This document shows, one piece after another, positions 46,690 to 57,569 of a stretch of 64,000 nucleotides of DNA. Source of the DNA: Moniliophthora roreri. Taxonomy: Eukaryota; Basidiomycota; Agaricomycetes; Agaricales; Marasmiaceae. The stretch spans positions 1-64,000 of the forward strand of contig LATX02000238.1 in the NCBI GenBank assembly GCA_001466705.2, in the 5' to 3' direction. The notes beneath the pieces were generated by a model. The model was not told the DNA's origin. It made no database searches and saw nothing but the letters and a program-made list of their open reading frames with translations. The position numbers were made by a program, and so were the translations under genes. How positions within the stretch are numbered: the first letter of the stretch is position 1; the number at the start of each line of letters is the position of its first letter.

Positions 46690-47651
46690 GCATTTTCACA
46701 TCAGCTATTCTATGTTTATCATCAAATTAATTGTGTATGTCCCAATTTCAGTATCAATGGCCTGTCCAAATCTCTGCAGCATATTCACAGTGTGAGTTAA
46801 TGAAGTACATGGCTTGGTTCCTTTTTGACTCTAGCCCAGTTGCCAAGAGAGGAACATTTGGAAAATCAACTGCACAGAGCATACAATGCTTATTTGGTAA
46901 TTCAGCAACAAGTGCACAATCAGACTCTAGAAGTCTTGAACTGGCAAGATGTCGAATTATTCACCTCACATGTCTGTGCACCGTGTAACTATGAGCTTGT
47001 GGATGAACCTCCCCTTCACCTGCAGAAACTTTTCTCTATCGATGGGAATAACTCAATGAAACTTGTTGCCCCAGACATCTGTCCAGAACAGAAGAGGATT
47101 GACAAGAGGAATCTTTCTCACCACTGCTTTATAGAAAGTGAAGAGATTGATGAATTTGCAAATGAGGTCAAGGCTGGGTGAAGTAATGCTGCAAATGTAT
47201 GTGATTCATGCTTCCTCAGGTATCGCTTGCTCATAGCTCCACAAGGCCAACTGAATGGACATTGACATTGATGAGGGTGAAAATGACTCTGAAGATGAAG
47301 AGAATGAGAAAAGGGGTGACACTGTCACATGGTTGAATCGCAACAAGGTTGGGGGACTTGCATTATGTGACGACACCTGCATTGAGCATTGGAAGGCTGC
47401 AGGACCAGACTCTCAGAAGACATTTGCACTCTTTGCAATCTCAGGAATCTTTGTTGCTGTGTGTTGCCATGAGCATGTCCTTTATGTGTGTGATATGATC
47501 TGAAGCAGTGAACTGTAAGTGTTCCATCTGAGTTTATTGTCTATTTTCCTATTCTAACGTCATTTCCCAGTATGAAATATCCACTGGGAATAGTGAATGT
47601 GCTCATTGACAACTATGGCGATGAACTGAGCATTGGCTATGATATTATGTG
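46690..47651 (+). pseudogene. KDZ transposase, 5' part (split by chromovirus copy 1)
   Basis: Kyakuja-Dileera-Zisupton DNA transposase. Exons read on the plus strand: ...VQISAAYSQ, intron 46792-46834 (GTGAGT...TCTAG), then QLPREEHLENQLHRAYNAYL, VCAPCNYELVDEPPL and LFSIDGNNSMKLV (the family's CPPC-Y-L-DEPPL and MDGNNSLKLV block) and EEIDEFANEV. An acidic linker (MDIDIDEGENDSEDEENEKR) and CIEHWKAAGPDSQKT, ISGIFVAVCCHEHVL follow, a TGA at 47501 where the family has Arg (VDM-x-R-SGEL), intron 47515-47570, then MKYPLGIVNVLIDNYGDELS and GYDIM, where the family has GYDIGC. The reading continues in the same frame after the retroelement at 54656. Stops make it non-functional even without the insertion. 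Confidence 0.8.
47647..47651 (+). other. Target-site duplication ATGTG, left copy
   Basis: ATGTG precedes the left LTR and recurs at 54651-54655 after the right LTR. Five bp is the usual duplication for Ty3/gypsy integrases. It lies within the GYDIM-C codons of the KDZ gene. Confidence 0.95.
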
Positions 47652-48210
47652 TGTTACATTACTTGTGCAGCAACGACAACTACTCAACACCACTATGACG
47701 TAGCGGCGTTAAGTTCAAGGATCAAGTTTGAGTTTCCAATGTTCAACAAAGAGTAATACCCTTTATTAATCGTTCTGAGTTCAGTCATAGTGAGCAAGAT
47801 GTTCAAAGGATTAACCAGGTCAAGCTGAGGTAGCTTAGACCTAGAGACTATCTACTTATACAATGATTGTAGCTATTGCTTTGGATACAAATTGCTGGAT
47901 CAACATTGTTGTTGAGTAAACAAGTAGAAAGCAATGGAATATGAAAGAATGTTAATGAAGTCATAAATCAGGAACATGACATCGTGAAAGATGTCATCGG
48001 AACATAATAGAAGGAGATAGAAAGAAATGAAGTCATAAATAAGGGGGTGAGAATCAAATAGACTAAAAAGGGAACTGGGAAAGTGGATGTGTCTAGATGT
48101 TAAAAAGAAGCATATGTGAGAGAGTAACAAATTAGCGCTATAGAGTGCTTGAATGTCAAAGCTGTTGTTACAAAGTTAAAGAAGAGAAAGAAAATCAAGT
48201 GTTTGTAACA
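47652..48210 (-). repeat. Chromovirus copy 1, 3' LTR (559 bp)
   Basis: Plus-strand ends TGTTACATTACTTG and TTTGTAACA. It differs from the 5' LTR (54093-54650) at about seven positions: four are CpG against TpG/CpA (the first block TTGTGCAGCAACGAC against TTGCGCAGCAACAAC shows two), one further transition, one transversion and one indel. About 98.8 percent identity implies a fairly recent insertion. Confidence 0.95.
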
Positions 48211-48222
48211 ATACCCCCTGTT
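48211..48222 (-). promoter_or_regulatory. Polypurine tract of copy 1
   Basis: In element sense CAGGGGGTAT directly precedes the 3' LTR. Copy 3 has GAGGGGGTAA at the same place. This is the expected primer site for plus-strand synthesis. Confidence 0.7.
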
Positions 48223-49784
48223 TATGCTCGAACTTCCAAGTTTGAGGTTATAATTCCCCTCTGTACCCATTCTCCAACTAATTCGGCCGGTAAAATCCTT
48301 GTCCCTTCGTCATCCAACACATACATGTCTCTGCCTTCTATGAACTGCATCTGACCTTCTGGACTGCCATTGTCGTGTCCTTCACTGCTCACTGTTTCCA
48401 TAAAGGTTGTCATCGTAGTCAAGTCCTGTAATATCAACGTCAAAAGTTCGATGGCTGAAGGAATTGTTTGGTCCCGAAGTTCTGCAAGACCATTATTGTT
48501 GGTAGCAGTCTCGAGATAGATGCCCAGCCACAGATTCTCCGCAAATCTCACAACAGTAGTTTCAACAGTCAACAGCGCAGTGGGTTCCTATTTTGCAAAC
48601 AGGGCATTGAGTCATGCGTACACCTCGTCCATCCATGCCATTGGCCACGTCATAGGATTGTTTGATGTCCTTATGAGAAGCAAATCCCTGTCATCCTCTT
48701 CGCCTTCCTCGTCCTCTTCCTCCTCGTCGTCCCATACTGTTAATTGTATGCGAGGTGGCTGGGGCTCCATGGAGTTGTCGGAAGGCTCTGGCTGAGGTCT
48801 CTGTGATATCAGTGACAGTTGGGGAGAATCGGGATTCAATGTTGGCACTCTCGATTCCTGTTGCATACGATCTGCTTCGATCTCAGCTAACAGTAGGTGT
48901 CGATGTTCTGGATGCACTCAGTTCAGGTTTTGGAGTTGAGTGATCGTTAATCGAGGGGGATCAGTTTGGAGGATAGATGAGCTGATATTTGTCATTGGCT
49001 GTTGTTGGTCTAGTAGATTCTGGAGCAGGGTCATGGAAACAGATCGGGATAATGGTTCTGATGGCATGATCGTTAGCAGCTGATTGGGTTGGTGGTGGAT
49101 TGTTGTCTGGACGGAACATAGAAGGGGGAGTGTCGGGGATTGATCCCTCTGGGAAAAGTGCAGCTCATTCAGTGGGGTTTGAGATTGAAGACTCAGTGTC
49201 GGGCTCGATTCTTCCATGATGGGGTGAAGAGGTCGGTCTTGGATGATTGATTCGTCTGAAAAGGGGAGAGTAGAAGGGTCTGGGCTTGTGGCTTTCGAGG
49301 ATAAACTGTCCTCTGGATGTTTCTCTGGCTCTTCATAGACTTTGCTGATGTCATTCAGCGGCGATAAGGAAGGCTGGGGTGTTGGGGTTGAGGTCTTCGT
49401 CTCTTGGAAAGGAGTTCTCTTCGGTACCTGTTTGTGGCAGATCGTAATCAGTCCATTTAGGACCACTCTGTCGTCTCCTTCAGTCAATGTCCTCACAAAG
49501 AGGCCATCCTCTCTGTCTGTTCTTGCAATGGCTTCATCTAAGAGTTGTCGATGCTTTCGCAGATACATAAGGGTCCCCATCGCGACTCGATGATGTCAAT
49601 GATCTGAGTTTTCCATTATTTGCATCAGGTTTTCATCGTAGTGTTCACAATTGAGGATATAAAGGAGTTCGTAGGTCGAAGGGGAGAAGGGTTTGTTGTA
49701 GGTGATTTCATCTGGATAGGATAGGATGGAGGAGAGGGAGGCTCCAGGCAGATAGACAGTGTTTCGGTTCGCTGAAGTGGACAT
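48222..49784 (-). pseudogene. ORF3 (zinc-knuckle accessory protein) of copy 1
   Basis: Starts with ATG 18 nt after the pol stop. One frame runs from 49784 to about 48640 with TGA at 49596 and 48918: STSANRNTVYLPGASLSSIL, GTLMYLRKHRQLLDEAIA, a long Pro/Ser/Thr-rich middle, and an acidic block (WDDEEEEDEEGEEDDRD). The frame then shifts, and the neighbouring frame (48615-48493) gives two zinc knuckles, C-PV-C-KIGT-H-CAVD-C and C-EI-C-GESVAG-H-LSRD-C, with the same spacings as copy 3 at 12.3 kb. Two independent copies keeping the knuckle spacing supports a real protein. The function is unknown; nucleic-acid binding is likely. It does not belong to Gag, which has its own knuckle. Confidence 0.6.
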
Positions 49785-49802
49785 TGTGATAGGGGATAAG
49801 GA

Positions 49803-52800
49803 TTATCGCAGATTGTGCGCGATTTTATACTCCAAGTACAACTCCATTGAATGTTTCAAACCAGCTGGTTTTAGCCATTGATTGTGCAAAGAGTCGTATC
49901 CTTTCCATAAGACTAGGTATTCCTTTGGTGGCTGATTCTTCTTTTTTGGTCGATGTCCAATGATAGCTTCAACCTCGTATTCTTCTTGTCCTTCTACTAT
50001 GTCTGGGGGTGGTTCCAGAAAATTGGGTCCATAGACATCGGTTTCCTTGTATGGGGACAATAAGCCAGCATGGAAAACAGGGTGAATTCTCCATTGGAAA
50101 GGAAGTTTCAGCCTGTACATCACGGGTCCCAGAACTTCGGTGATTTCGAAGGGTTCTTCACATTTTGGAGACAGTTTTAGAGAAGGATACTCTAAAGACA
50201 GGTTCTTCCCTTCCAACCAGACCTTCTGACCTTTTTCAAATTTGTCAAGTTCTCTCCCACTCTTCTCTTTCACTCTTCTTGCTGCAATGTCCATTAGAGC
50301 AGAAGTTTCCTCTCTCAGCTTCTTTAATTCTGCAACTCTTTTCTCCATGGAAGGAATTGTCGTCTTTTCGAAGACGGTAGGGAGAGGTCGGGGATGATAT
50401 CCCATCATGAGATAGAAAGGGGAATTCTTTGTTATGGAGTGAGTTCGAGAGTTATGAGTGAACTCTGCGAAGTGAAGCAGGTCCTTCCATTTCGTTTGTT
50501 CTTTGGCACAGAAGAAGTGAAGGAAAATTTCTACTTCCTGGTTCACCCTTTCAGTTTCTCTGTCCGTTTGAGGATGATAGGCAGTACTTAGCAGTTGTTT
50601 AATCCCCAATAATTTCCCCATTTCTTTGAAGACTTCAGCTGCAAATCGTGGATCTTGATCTGAAATTATTTTGTCTGGTAGTCCAAAGCATTTGTAGACG
50701 TGTTGAAAAATTAGCTCTGCTGTTTCAGTAGCATCGATCTTTTTGTTGCATGGGATGAAAATCACCCCCTTCATAGCTGCATGGTCGACCATGACCAGAA
50801 TTGAATCACACTCCACTACTTTGGGTAAATCTGTGATTAAATCCATCGATATGATCTGGAAAGGTAACACATCTTTATGTCTGCCAATAGGTTGTAATGG
50901 TGTTCATGTTGGATGTGTGTTCACCTTCATTTGTTGGCATGCTGTGCACCCATTAACAAATGATCTGATGAACTTTGTCATCCCAGGCCACCAGTAATCT
51001 CTTTGCACTTGATCAACTGTATTCCATTGTCCTGGATGTCCATGTGGCAGTGCTTTGTGAATGCTTTTCACGATTAACTTTCGAAGCATCAGATCATTTG
51101 GCACATAAACTCTATTCTTGTAAAACAATAACTCTCCTTCAGTTTGCCAATCCTGTAACGATGATTTGATAGGGGGAGTGCCTCTGTAATATCAGTCGTT
51201 GTAAAAATTTCGCTTTGAGGATATTGAACGTGATCTCGCATTCTTTTGTCCATTCGAATTTCTGATCCTTCTTTGTTAAGTTGTGTAAAGGTCGCACCAA
51301 TTCCACATATTTTCCTATGAACTTGCGATAGAAGTTTGCAAATCCAAGGAAGGATCGCACACCTTTAACCGTTTTCAGCACTTCCCAATCTTTAATTCCG
51401 GCGAACTTGGTTTCGTCCATTGAAATATGTCCTGGTGTGATGACCATCCCCAAAAACAGGGTTTTTGCGACTTCAAATTTGCACTTTTCTGGTTTAAGAT
51501 AGAGATTGTTCTCTCGAAGTTGTTCTAGAACGTGTCTTGTCCAGAGTCGATGGACATCAATTTCATTGGAGAAGATTAGGATATCATCCATGTAGACCAC
51601 ACACCATCCTTCGTCGATAAAGTCTTTGAGAATGTTGTTCATGAACGCTTGGAATGTAGCCAGGGAATTCGTCAACCCAAAGAACATAACTGTTGGTTCG
51701 AAAAGGCCTCGTGGGGTTTTGAACGCCACTTTCCATTGGTCACCGTCTTTGATCCTGATGTTATTGTATCCGTTTTGCAGGTCTAGTTTTGTGAAAACTT
51801 GTGCCGATTTTAACTTGTCCACCAGGTCAGTAACCAATAGGAGAGGATATTGGTTCTTGATTGTCCCATTATTCAAATCTCGATAATCTTGACAAGGTCA
51901 TAAGGCTCCTGCTTCCTTCTTAGCGATGAAGAAGAATGGAGATGCCATTGGAGATTTCAAGAGTTGAATGTAGCCTTTCCGTAAATTTTCATCCAGGAAT
52001 TTGTCTTGCTCAACTCACTCTTTCGGAGATAAAGAGTAAATCTTGCAATCTCGTGGTTTAAAGTCTGGTTTCAAATCAATAGCATGGTCATAAGATTGGG
52101 AAGGTAGAAACTGTTCAGCTTTCTTCTTTTCGAATCGATTGGAGTAATCGGCAAGGTATGATGGAAGAAGTTCTTCCAATGGTTTCACCTTGACTTCGTG
52201 AGCTTGTGCCAGTACTTGGGAAGTGGACAACTTAGCATTGATTCTGATCTCATCATTATCCTCTTCTCAAATGAAAGACCGAATTAGGACTTCGTCATCT
52301 TCAACATGATCCAGTATTCCAACGAACGGTTTGATCATTCTTTGGGCTAAGATCTTTCGTCTGGGTCGAAAATGGATTACTCCGGTGACCCAATCAATGT
52401 CTGGATTGTGATCTTGTAGCCACAGCAATCCTAAGATCATCCGTTCTGGTCCTAATCCCGAAATCAACAATGTTTCTGTCATTGATCTATCTCCAATTGT
52501 CATGTTGATGGTAACGGAATGCGTGATCCAACCGATTTTGTTCCTGGTTCCATCCACATTAAAAACTTTGATGGGTTTGTCTAATTTTGTCCAAGGTTTC
52601 TTTATTTTTCGAGCTTCTTCTTCACAGATGAAGCAGCCTCCAGCTCCTGAATCAATCAGGGCTTTTGTTTCGACGATTTCTGTCCTGACATTGTATTGAA
52701 TAGGGATTTGCATGGAATTTCAATTTAACTTAGCTAGTACAAGGTTCGAGATCGTAATTGCTGGCGGTAAGAGCATCAGCCTCTTCCACCCCTTCAAAAA

Positions 52801-52803
52801 CCC
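49803..52803 (-). pseudogene. pol: Pol polyprotein of chromovirus copy 1, RNase H deleted
   Basis: In element order: aspartic protease with active site LIDSGAGG (near 52650); RT with [19 protein letters not shown] and the catalytic YMDDILIFS (near 51590) and KFIGKYVELVRPLHNLTKKD; then a deletion join near 51170-51200, jumping from the RT thumb to IKSSLQDW. Next come the integrase H2C2 finger (HKALPHGHPGQWN, CTACQQMK), the DDE core (MDLITDLP, IISDQDPRF, TDRETERVNQE), a C-terminal module (GPVMYRLKLPFQWRIHPVFH) and a chromodomain (YEVEAIIGHRPKKKNQPPKE, YLVLWKGYDSLHNQWLKPAG). It is read in the -1 frame relative to gag; after the deletion the frame changes again. TGA stops at 52267, 52015, about 51905 and 50904. 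RNase H, required for reverse transcription, is missing. Confidence 0.9.
52769..52803 (-). promoter_or_regulatory. -1 ribosomal frameshift signal, copy 1
   Basis: In element sense GGGTTTTTGA: the gag frame reads G-GGT-TTT-TGA, a canonical X-XXY-YYZ heptamer directly before the gag stop, and pol continues in the -1 frame. Six nt after the heptamer a hairpin can form: GGTGGAAGAG, a 7-nt loop, then CTCTTACCGCC (one bulged A and one G-U pair). Copy 2 has the same heptamer and stem. Confidence 0.75.
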
Positions 52804-54050
52804 TCCTTTTCCATGAGATCAAGGATCTCCCCTTGTTCTCCTTCTCCTTGTTCTGCAATCAAGGCTTGGATCTTCATAAAGGTCTCTCGTGCTGAGAGCT
52901 TCTTTGGTTTGTATTTCGGGGGTGGGCTTGGTTGTGCTCATCCTTTGGCGGGACAATCTTGTGAGAGGTGACCGGTCTTTGCACAATTGAAGCACTTCCC
53001 TGCAATCATGTAATCTTTCCTGTCTGATTTGGACAGCATCTGTCCAACTGTTACTTCTTTCTCTCGAGCAATCTTCGGCTTGATCAGCTCTCTCTTCTTC
53101 CTATTGGCCATGACCAGTTTGTATTGATTGTCGTATCTGACTGCCAATTTGTACCAATCTTTGAGGGTTTTGGGTGCTCCATCAGTTCGAAGCATGATCT
53201 TGTTTTGAAGTGACTCCAGTAATCCATCTCTGAAAAATTTCATGAGGGCTTCGTCATCATACTTCATGTCCATTGCAATGAGTCGGAATCTGTTAACATA
53301 TTCATCAGCTCTATCCTTCATTTTGATTCCTTCGATCTTCATCTGTGCTTCTCTGACAACATTGACAGGTTGCCATTCAGCTCAGAATCGCTGTTTGAAG
53401 CTGCTCCATGTTTCTTCGGCAGCTGCTTTCTTCATCTCAGGATTATCATCTTCAGGGAATAACTTCATTGTCTCTCTCTGTTTCCATTCTCTGGTGTCTC
53501 CTTTGACAAGGGAGAGAAGAAGCATCTTCTTCTTTTTGTTGGTCTTGGATCGGGTTGGATGCATAGCGAAGTACAATTCGAGGTCGAGAAGGAATCAGCG
53601 GGTATCTGAATGATTTCCCAAGTAAGGATCCGGAGTTGGTCCCTTGCTGGCTTCATCCTTCTTGTCATCGATTGTCTGGAGTACAGCAGTGGAAATGGTT
53701 CGGGCCCACTGTGTGTCAGTATCCTCTTCTTCGACTTTTGGCTTTACATCTGGTGCAGGTGCAGCAGCAGCACTTCCGCTTGGAGTAGTTATGTCTGGGG
53801 TCGGGGTTTGACATAAATTTCAATATTTGTTGAAGGGATCAGTTTCAGAAGACTTAGCTTCAGGTTCTGTTCTTTCTAGTTGGAGACTTTCAACTGCTCC
53901 TCTCTGCTGACTACGAGTAATTCAGTGTGGGGTTCGTTCGGGGTCCAGGTTCAATAACTGTTCGGCTACTTTGAGTTGATCGTCGAGATCAGATTCTTTG
54001 GCTGCTGTAAAGGGAGCCCTCAGGGGAATCGTGTTTCAGGTAAGAGGTGA
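52794..54050 (-). pseudogene. gag: Gag of chromovirus copy 1
   Basis: One frame from the leader to the TGA at 52794. The N-terminal part (LTLQ-rich leader, then KESDLDDQLKVAEQLLNLDP) is followed by a Pro/Ala-rich stretch. The Retrotrans_gag-type domain has YLGNHSDTR-x-FLLDLELYF, KKKKMLLLSLVKGDTREWKQ, ADEYVNRFRLIAMDMKYDDE and FRDGLLESLQNKIMLR, and a single zinc knuckle C-FN-C-AKTG-H-LSQD-C lies near 52975. Stops at 53382 and 52938 are TGA; copy 2 has AGA (Arg) and CAA there, both explicable from an ancestral CGA. Two more TGA codons lie in the N-terminal part. The start codon is not evident, so the N-terminal limit is approximate. Confidence 0.85.
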
Positions 54051-54075
54051 TGCCTAAACCTGGGTAGGTCAGCAA

Positions 54076-54092
54076 CGATCAGCTTGACCTTT
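54076..54092 (-). promoter_or_regulatory. Self-complementary primer-binding site, copy 1
   Basis: Two nt inside the 5' LTR end, element sense AGGTCAAGCTGA (54090-54079) is the exact reverse complement of TCAGCTTGACCT within the LTR (54269-54258). It does not begin with TGG and fits no tRNA end. This is the arrangement of Tf1-type self-priming, where the 5' end of the transcript folds back onto the primer-binding site. Confidence 0.85.
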
Positions 54093-54650
54093 TGTTACAT
54101 TACTTGCGCAGCAACAACAACTACTCAACACCACTATGATGTAGCAGCGTTAAGTTCAAGGATCAAGTTTGAGTTTCCAATGTTCAACAAAGAGTAATAC
54201 CCTTTATTAATCGTTCTGAGTTCAGTCATAGTGAGCAAGATGTTCAAAGGATTAACCAGGTCAAGCTGAGGTAGCTTAGACCTAGAGACTATCTACTTAT
54301 ACAATGATTGTAGCTATTGCTTTGGATACAAATTGCTGGATCAACATTGTTGTTGAGTAAACAAGTAGAAAGCAATGGAATATGAAAGAATGTTAATGAA
54401 GTCATAAATCAGGAACATGACATCGTGAAAGATGTCATCGGAACATAATAGAAGGAGATAGAAAGAAATGAAGTCATAAATAAGGGGTGAGAATGAAATA
54501 GACTAAAAAGGGAACTGGGAAAGTGGATGTGTCTAGATGTTAAAAAGAAGCATATGTGAGAGAGTAACAAATTAGCGCTATAGAGTGCTTGAATGTCAAA
54601 GCTGTTGTTACAAAGTTAAAGAAGAGAAAGAAAATCAAGTGTTTATAACA
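54093..54650 (-). repeat. Chromovirus copy 1, 5' LTR (558 bp) with promoter
   Basis: Element-sense TATA box TATAAG at 54301-54296 and, 32 nt on, TCAGCTTGACCTGG, the probable transcript start and self-priming motif. Ends TGTTATAAAC and GTAATGTAACA in element sense. Followed on the plus strand by the second ATGTG target copy (54651-54655). Confidence 0.95.
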
Positions 54651-54655
54651 ATGTG

Positions 54656-56443
54656 TGCCTTCTACAAGACTCTTTGCTGAAGCCCCAAACTATGCTGGAA
54701 GGTGATCAAGAGTGGTTTGGTCAGTATAGTTCCTGCCTTTCATGGCCATGCCCATAATAGAAAATGTCAAGTTTCCTGGCATCCACAATACATTGAAGGG
54801 GTTGGAATCGAGGATTTTGAAGAGTGTGAGCATACCTTTTCACTGACAAATCAACTTGCATCAACAACCCAACTCATGAACTGATTCCATTGTAGGCAAG
54901 TGATCTTGGAATACCTACAATTCCTAGACAAAGACAAATTTACTTCATCAGGCAAGTATTTTCACTCAATACTCGGGTTTCAAATGGCTGATTAACAAAT
55001 CAGCAAAGTTCATCTATCAGAATTATTGACAAGCTCTCAATTGCATCTCTAGGAATGACCCCATGTTCAAGTCAGCATGCAGTGAACTCAAGCATACACC
55101 TGAAAAGTGTGAGGAGTTCTTGAAGATGGAGGTTGAATACTTCAACTGGCCTATAGAAGTTCCTGAGAACAAGTTGCAAGATGGGGAATATGTTGGATTG
55201 CTTAACAAGCTATAGGCAGCTGAGTATGTCATTTATATTTCTGTTTGTCTTGTTTTTTAATTTAACTCCTCTCAGGAAGGAATCAAATGATGCACACAAG
55301 GAATGGAAGAAACTCGGCACCAAAGCAGCACGTAGTTGGATGGATAAGCAGATCCAGTCAATCAAAGCCTGCAATTCATCAACATTCAAGAAACTTGGCA
55401 TGATTCAGGAAGAGATCACCTGCTTCAAAGATGACTATGGAATATATCCTTGATAGACTGTCTCAGACTCACAGTATCTTGATGCACAAAAGGAGCTCCT
55501 TGAAGGTCAATATCATCATGCAGCAGAGGAACTTGAGCAATTAGTTGTTTCATGTCTATTTGAAATGACTAAGTTGTATGCAAGCAATCTATGTGAGTAT
55601 AATGCTTTCCCTGGTCTTCAGATGGTATGATGGGACCTTCAGGTTACCAACAATGTGACGAAATTTCAAAGGCACTCCAATCATGAGCTGAAGCAATCTG
55701 GACAGCTCTTGAAGAGTATAACAGGCTTGCTGAAAAGATACCTGGTTGTGAACAAATCACATGGAAATCTATACTCAACATGGCATCACTTGCAGATTTT
55801 GACTTGCTCAAAGACACCTGCATTAATGTGGACAAAGTTGAATAGGCAAAGCCAGAGAACAGAAAGGTTATGCAATACCACTTTGGCCTGAAGTGTGCAA
55901 GAGAGGAGATTTGTTGCCTAAATGTTGAAATCAAGTGGCTTATCACATTCATGATTGATAACGAGGCTGATTTCTAGCTTGCAATCAATGACAAAGATGA
56001 TTCAGAGCTTACTCAGGAACAGCTAGATTTCTGAGTTCACTTGCAATGTGAATACCACTGCTGTAAGTTGCTCTATTGGAGGATTGCAGAGCAACTACTT
56101 CAGACCAGCTTTCTGCCTGGTTTTACCAGTGAGTAAGGTGCTATCTTTGATACAATTTCTTTTGTTTTCTGAGCATGAATTAGAGGACCTGCTTCCTGGT
56201 GCACATTTGTGTCACCTAAGCTACAAGTCAGCATTGGTGCCTTTACCAGAGTGGGCTATGGAAGTCCTTGGAATCTTGTGTGCTCCAATGGACTGGATGT
56301 CTGATGATTATGTGCTGAGCTACTCCTGGAAATGCCCTGACAGAGTTAATTTCACTGATAAGGAGCCATTGGAGGACTTCACAGAGCATGGGATTAGACC
56401 AGACAGCCTGGTCAAGTTTATAGAAAAGGTTACATTGGACTGA
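54656..56443 (+). pseudogene. KDZ transposase, 3' part
   Basis: Resumes the gene cut at 47651: VIKSGLVSIVPAFHGHAHNR (family block GAFHGHAHNR-C), CQVSWHPQYIEGVGIEDFEE (Y-EG-GLED-E), CEHTFSLTNQLASTTQLMN-x-FHCRQ, KFIYQNY-x-QALN (family NYRQAL), then a short intron near 55218-55275. Next come ESNDAHKEWKKLGTKAARSW, DEISKALQS, WTALEEYNRLAEK, ITWKSILNMASLADFDLLKD, AKPENRKVMQYHFGLKCARE, EICCLNVEIKWL, a LPGF motif and a C-terminal exon (LPEWAMEVLGILCAPMDWMS). Stops fall at family Arg positions (TGA at 55027 in NYRQAL) and at Trp (TAG in VE-W-AKP). No terminal repeats of the KDZ element were identified. Confidence 0.8.
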
Positions 56444-56950
56444 GAAATGGTAGCTATTTCATAGCATGTAGAGAATTATTTCAAGTTGTATAGCACAAGT
56501 ACTGTGGTCTCAGGCTACTGTACTATACTGTAATAATATGAAAATGCTGGACTAAAAGACTACTGAGACCTGAGCTTGTGCACTCCTGGTGATACTGTCA
56601 ATCAAATATTACTATAGATGCAGAAGATGTTACTTACTAGTGCACCAAGCCTTCTTCTTTTGTGACAGAAGTTCATGGTGAGTTTCATGATATCTAGTGG
56701 TGGCCTCATTTGCTTTTACTCAGTTTTTTCTGTAGAATGCATGAGAAAGGCTATTGTCTAACTGAAAACAGAACTGGATAAACCTTGAGATGCTTTTGTC
56801 TGACCAGTGCTTCTGGGATGGTGATCTGCAAGGGAACATATTAGCAACCAAGCTGCTCAGACAGATGGTACATATGTAGATGCATTGTTTGGTGGCTGAA
56901 CACTGTTCAAAAGATAGATATTACTTGAAGGTCTGCAAGACAGGATTGAA

Positions 56951-57569
56951 TCAGTCAGCAGTAAAGAAAGAAGATGGAAATTCACACAAGGTTGGATGAT
57001 AAACATGAGAATTGGCATGATGAGCTTCATGTTGTGCACAGCCTTGACACCTGAAAAGTTGCTGTGCATTCAAAATGAAATCTAAAAGCCACATATTGTG
57101 CTCATGAAGCATCCAGATCTCATCCTCAAGGCTCTTAGCCCGTTCCTTTAGTGTTTTTATTGTTTTCTTGTTGTCTGTATATGAGAATGGTCAGTGTTGC
57201 ATTAAAAAAATAAAAATAGAGGGCATCACCTTGACCAATAACTTCATGTTTCAGTTTTAAGAGAGAGCACTGAAGACCTTGGATTTCATTGTGAGCCTCT
57301 GATAGTTGGAGAGTAAGTACGTGCTCTTGCTTGTCCTGCTCAACAACTCAAGTGCTCAGCTTGTTGTACTCTTCCTGAATACTCCTGGTGGCATGTTCCA
57401 GCTGAAAGTTGACACATTCCTTAATGTCGGCACCAGTCATTTGGAATACTCTGGTGTCATAGGTTTCATAGAAGTCAGACGGTGGTGATGAAGGTAGAAG
57501 ATCTGTTGAATCATCATCCAAAAGGTGGCCAAGAAGGTCAGATGAAGCTGGGGGACCCAGTGATTGCAT
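56951..57569 (-). pseudogene. Coiled-coil protein gene remnant
   Basis: Two minus-strand exons. Exon 1 (57569-57230): SDLLGHLLDDDSTDLLPSSP, then FQLEHATRSIQEEYNKLST, a TGA at 57348, VVEQDKQEHVLTLQLSEAHN and LKLKHEVIGQ. The intron 57175-57229 has GTGATG and CAG ends. Exon 2 (57174-56951) joins in frame as DNKKTIKTLKERAKSLEDEI, then WMLHEHNMWLLDFILNAQQL, to TGA at 56951. Leucine heptads run through both exons, predicting a parallel coiled coil. The TGA in exon 1 again fits a lost Arg (CGA). Family unknown; it lies just downstream of the KDZ gene but no link to it is established. Confidence 0.45.

Larger units (their letters stand above)
47652..54650 (-). mobile_element. Complete Ty3/gypsy chromovirus, copy 1 (7.0 kb)
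   Basis: LTR-gag-pol-ORF3-LTR element on the minus strand with a 5-bp target duplication, inserted in a KDZ transposase gene. Order of parts in element sense: 5' LTR, self-priming primer-binding site, gag with one CCHC knuckle, -1 frameshift signal, pol (protease, RT, integrase, chromodomain; RNase H deleted), zinc-knuckle ORF3, polypurine tract, 3' LTR. Chromodomain and self-priming place it with the Tf1/sushi branch of chromoviruses. Several TGA codons and the pol deletion make it non-autonomous. Confidence 0.93.
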
